Shown: positions 13,610-15,682 of the stretch, piece after piece
Position numbering within the stretch: position 1 is the first letter of the stretch
Layout of the letters: each line of letters opens with the position of its first letter
NCBI GenBank assembly: GCA_905204385.1
Contig: CAJKZL010000015.1
Coordinates: forward strand, 1-15,682
Length of the DNA stretch: 15,682 nt
Direction: 5' to 3'
Origin: an uncultured Odoribacter sp.
GTDB lineage: Bacteria > Bacteroidota > Bacteroidia > Bacteroidales > Marinifilaceae
Program-made: the position numbers and the translations under genes
The notes under the pieces: generated by a model
What the model saw: the letters and a program-made list of their open reading frames with translations, nothing else
The model's database searches: none
Told to the model about the DNA's origin: nothing

Positions 13610-14680
13610 TTAACACCGGGAAGTCGCATTGGTAAAATCGGTTTTCAATTTCTCGATCACCTCTTTTACGCTGCTGATTTTTTTCGCCAGATAGGCATTG
13701 CCTCCGGCAAAGGCATATCCTTTTTGCATATTTCCCTTGGCGGCATTGTAGAGCGCTTTGATAATGCAGTAAGGGCTTTTGGTATAGTCGCAGGTTTTAA
13801 TACAATGGAAAGGGCAGCTTTTGGGCTTTTCTTTGCCTTCGGCTACGCTGCGGATGAAGTCTCCGTCGAATGCTCTGCCGGGCATGCCTACAGGACTCTG
13901 GATGATGCGGACATCTTTTTCGTCCGAATCGATATAGACTTTTTTAAAATCTTCCGATGCATCGCATTCTTCGGTAGGGACGAAAATGGATCCCATTTGA
14001 ACGGCTTGGGCTCCCAGCTTCAGGAAACGGGCAATGTCCTCGCCTGTGGAGATTCCTCCGGCTGCAATCACCGGAATGTCCTTGACTTCCTTATCACTCT
14101 GGGCTATGGCTACGACTTCGGGAATCAGGTGTTCCAGCGAATAGCGTTCGTCGTCGATTTGTTCTTTTTTGAAACCGAGGTGTCCTCCCGCTTTGGGACC
14201 CTCGACGACAAATGCATCGGGGAGGTAGTGATAAGTGTTCCACCATTTCTCGCTGATTACTTTTGCTGCCCGTGAGGAGGAAACGATGGGCACCAGCTTG
14301 GTTCGGCTGTCCGCTTGCAGATAGGAGGGCAGGTCCAACGGCAGACCGGCTCCCGCAAAGATGACGTCTGCTTTTTCGGCAATGGCTGTCCGCACCATGT
14401 CCGAGAAGTTGGAGAGGGCTACCATGATGTTGACGCCGATTATTCCTTTGGTCTTTTCACGTACTTTGCGGATTTCTTCCTTGAGTCCGTATATACATTT
14501 TTGCATGTAGTTTCCCTGTCCTTCGGGATAGAGCAGGCCTAAGCCAGCAACCGATATAACGCCGACGCCTCCCTCGTTGGCCACGGCTGAAGCAAGTCCG
14601 GAAAGTGAGATACCAACTCCCATACCGCCTTGGATGATGGGAAGTTTGATTTCATACTGGCCAATAAAAAATGATTTCAT
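13610..14680 (-). CDS. Nitronate monooxygenase / 2-nitropropane dioxygenase-like FMN protein
   Basis: 356 aa, start ATG 14680. TIM-barrel flavoprotein with LPIIQGGMGVGISLSGLASAV at the start, FAGAGLPLDLP (108-118), EGPKAGGHLGF (160-170; His167 at the position of the catalytic base), VIAAGGISTGEDIARFL (204-220) and AVQMGSIFV (226-234). These are the FMN-binding and active-site motifs of the NMO/FabK superfamily. FabK-like enoyl-ACP reductases share this fold, but the His and length favour the nitronate monooxygenase branch. A Cys cluster (C289, C293, C297, C305: CPFHCIKTC…YC) near the C-terminus could hold an Fe-S centre or metal. Annotated members detoxify nitronates; the real substrate is unproven. 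Confidence 0.9.
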   Translation of the reverse strand: MKSFFIGQYEIKLPIIQGGMGVGISLSGLASAVANEGGVGVISVAGLGLLYPEGQGNYMQKCIYGLKEEIRKVREKTKGIIGVNIMVALSNFSDMVRTAIAEKADVIFAGAGLPLDLPSYLQADSRTKLVPIVSSSRAAKVISEKWWNTYHYLPDAFVVEGPKAGGHLGFKKEQIDDERYSLEHLIPEVVAIAQSDKEVKDIPVIAAGGISTGEDIARFLKLGAQAVQMGSIFVPTEECDASEDFKKVYIDSDEKDVRIIQSPVGMPGRAFDGDFIRSVAEGKEKPKSCPFHCIKTCDYTKSPYCIIKALYNAAKGNMQKGYAFAGGNAYLAKKISSVKEVIEKLKTDFTNATSRC

Positions 14681-14972
14681 AATTTATTTATTGAAAAAGT
14701 TATATAACCAGCCCAATGAGGCTGTTCCTGAAACATGGAAGCTAAAAAGTCGTTATCAACAATGAAAAAACCGGGCGAAAGCCGAAGGATAATGCAATGA
14801 GAGAAGGAACAGAATAAACTTTCAGTGTTTACGCTGTAAAAGTAGTTATTTATTGTAAAGTTCAGGCATGGGCGACGGTTTTTCTTGTGATAAAATATCT
14901 TAAAAATTGCAGAGGTTTGTTCTGAACATTCCGTCTGTTTTCCCGTTTAAGAAGCAATAAACTGTAACGAAA
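14681..14972. other. Divergent intergenic region, no gene seen
   Basis: These 292 bases separate the divergent NMO-like and fumarase genes. They are AT-rich with only short weak hairpins (for example cagcc/ggctg near 14710). I find no full TTTG/TAnnTTTG promoter on either strand, no RNA gene and no coding frame with family similarity. Confidence 0.4.

Positions 14973-15682
<710 letters not shown>

Noticed and set aside
13324..13635. Plus-strand frame of 103 codons over the TPK C-terminal region
   Set aside because: It is an alternate-frame shadow; the real frame there encodes the TPK thiamin-binding domain.

Overview
The window looks like a Bacteroidales (gut Bacteroidota) chromosome carrying the right-hand part of an integrated mobilizable element. 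Supporting signs are the Bacteroides-type Mob/Pre relaxase, an IntDOT-type tyrosine recombinase, several TAnnTTTG (-7) promoter boxes and the overall gene content. I cannot place the genus. The last ~450 bases do not fit: in the middle of a class II fumarase gene the sequence switches to very GC-rich, Clostridia-like DNA. This suggests a metagenomic contig with a misjoin at its right end, or less likely a real recombination.

Layout. (1) About 1-5,700 is a mobile element. It holds the 5' end of a relaxase gene leaving the window on the left, an oriT-like inverted-repeat region, a phased TACGTA array and tetranucleotide-rich tracts. Two small HTH (excisionase-like) genes follow, then a structured terminator-bounded segment, a small XRE-like regulator on the minus strand, and two overlapping unknown cargo genes that are paralogues of each other. 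A rho-independent terminator and a nested hairpin precede the IntDOT-like integrase, which reads leftward. The chromosomal junction must lie between the integrase start (5182) and the chrA stop (5781). (2) 5,781-6,934 (minus) is a two-gene chromate transporter of split type. (3) 7,205-9,685 (minus) is a three-gene operon: a YbjN-like protein, an acidic Met/Gln-rich protein with a SHOCT-like tail, and a cytoplasmic trypsin-like protease with a zinc ribbon. I do not recognise it as a named system. (4) 9,686-10,357 is a long divergent intergenic region with a ~115-nt hairpin whose mismatches are mostly G·U on the plus strand, a candidate structured RNA. (5) 10,358-12,195 (plus) is a tight ybaK-mutY-ygbA operon. 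(6) 12,373-13,570 (plus) is a PnuC/PnuT-type vitamin transporter overlapping a thiamine pyrophosphokinase gene that is cut by two in-frame TAG codons. (7) 13,610-14,680 (minus) is a nitronate monooxygenase-like flavoprotein, convergent with the TPK across a perfect 15-bp hairpin. (8) 14,973-end (plus) is a partial class II fumarase with the composition break.

How the parts work together. The element genes cover mobilization (relaxase plus oriT, relying on a conjugation apparatus elsewhere), excision and integration (integrase plus small HTH proteins) and unknown cargo. In the chromosome, ybaK-mutY-ygbA groups translation and DNA quality control with a nitrosative-stress protein. The transporter/TPK pair would import thiamine and pyrophosphorylate it if the TPK were intact.

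The strongest points for a second look are the fumC chimera, the double-amber TPK, the paralogous cargo pair whose first member appears to lack a start codon, the structured RNA candidates at 1583-1783 and 9975-10089, the TACGTA array, and the protease/YbjN operon.
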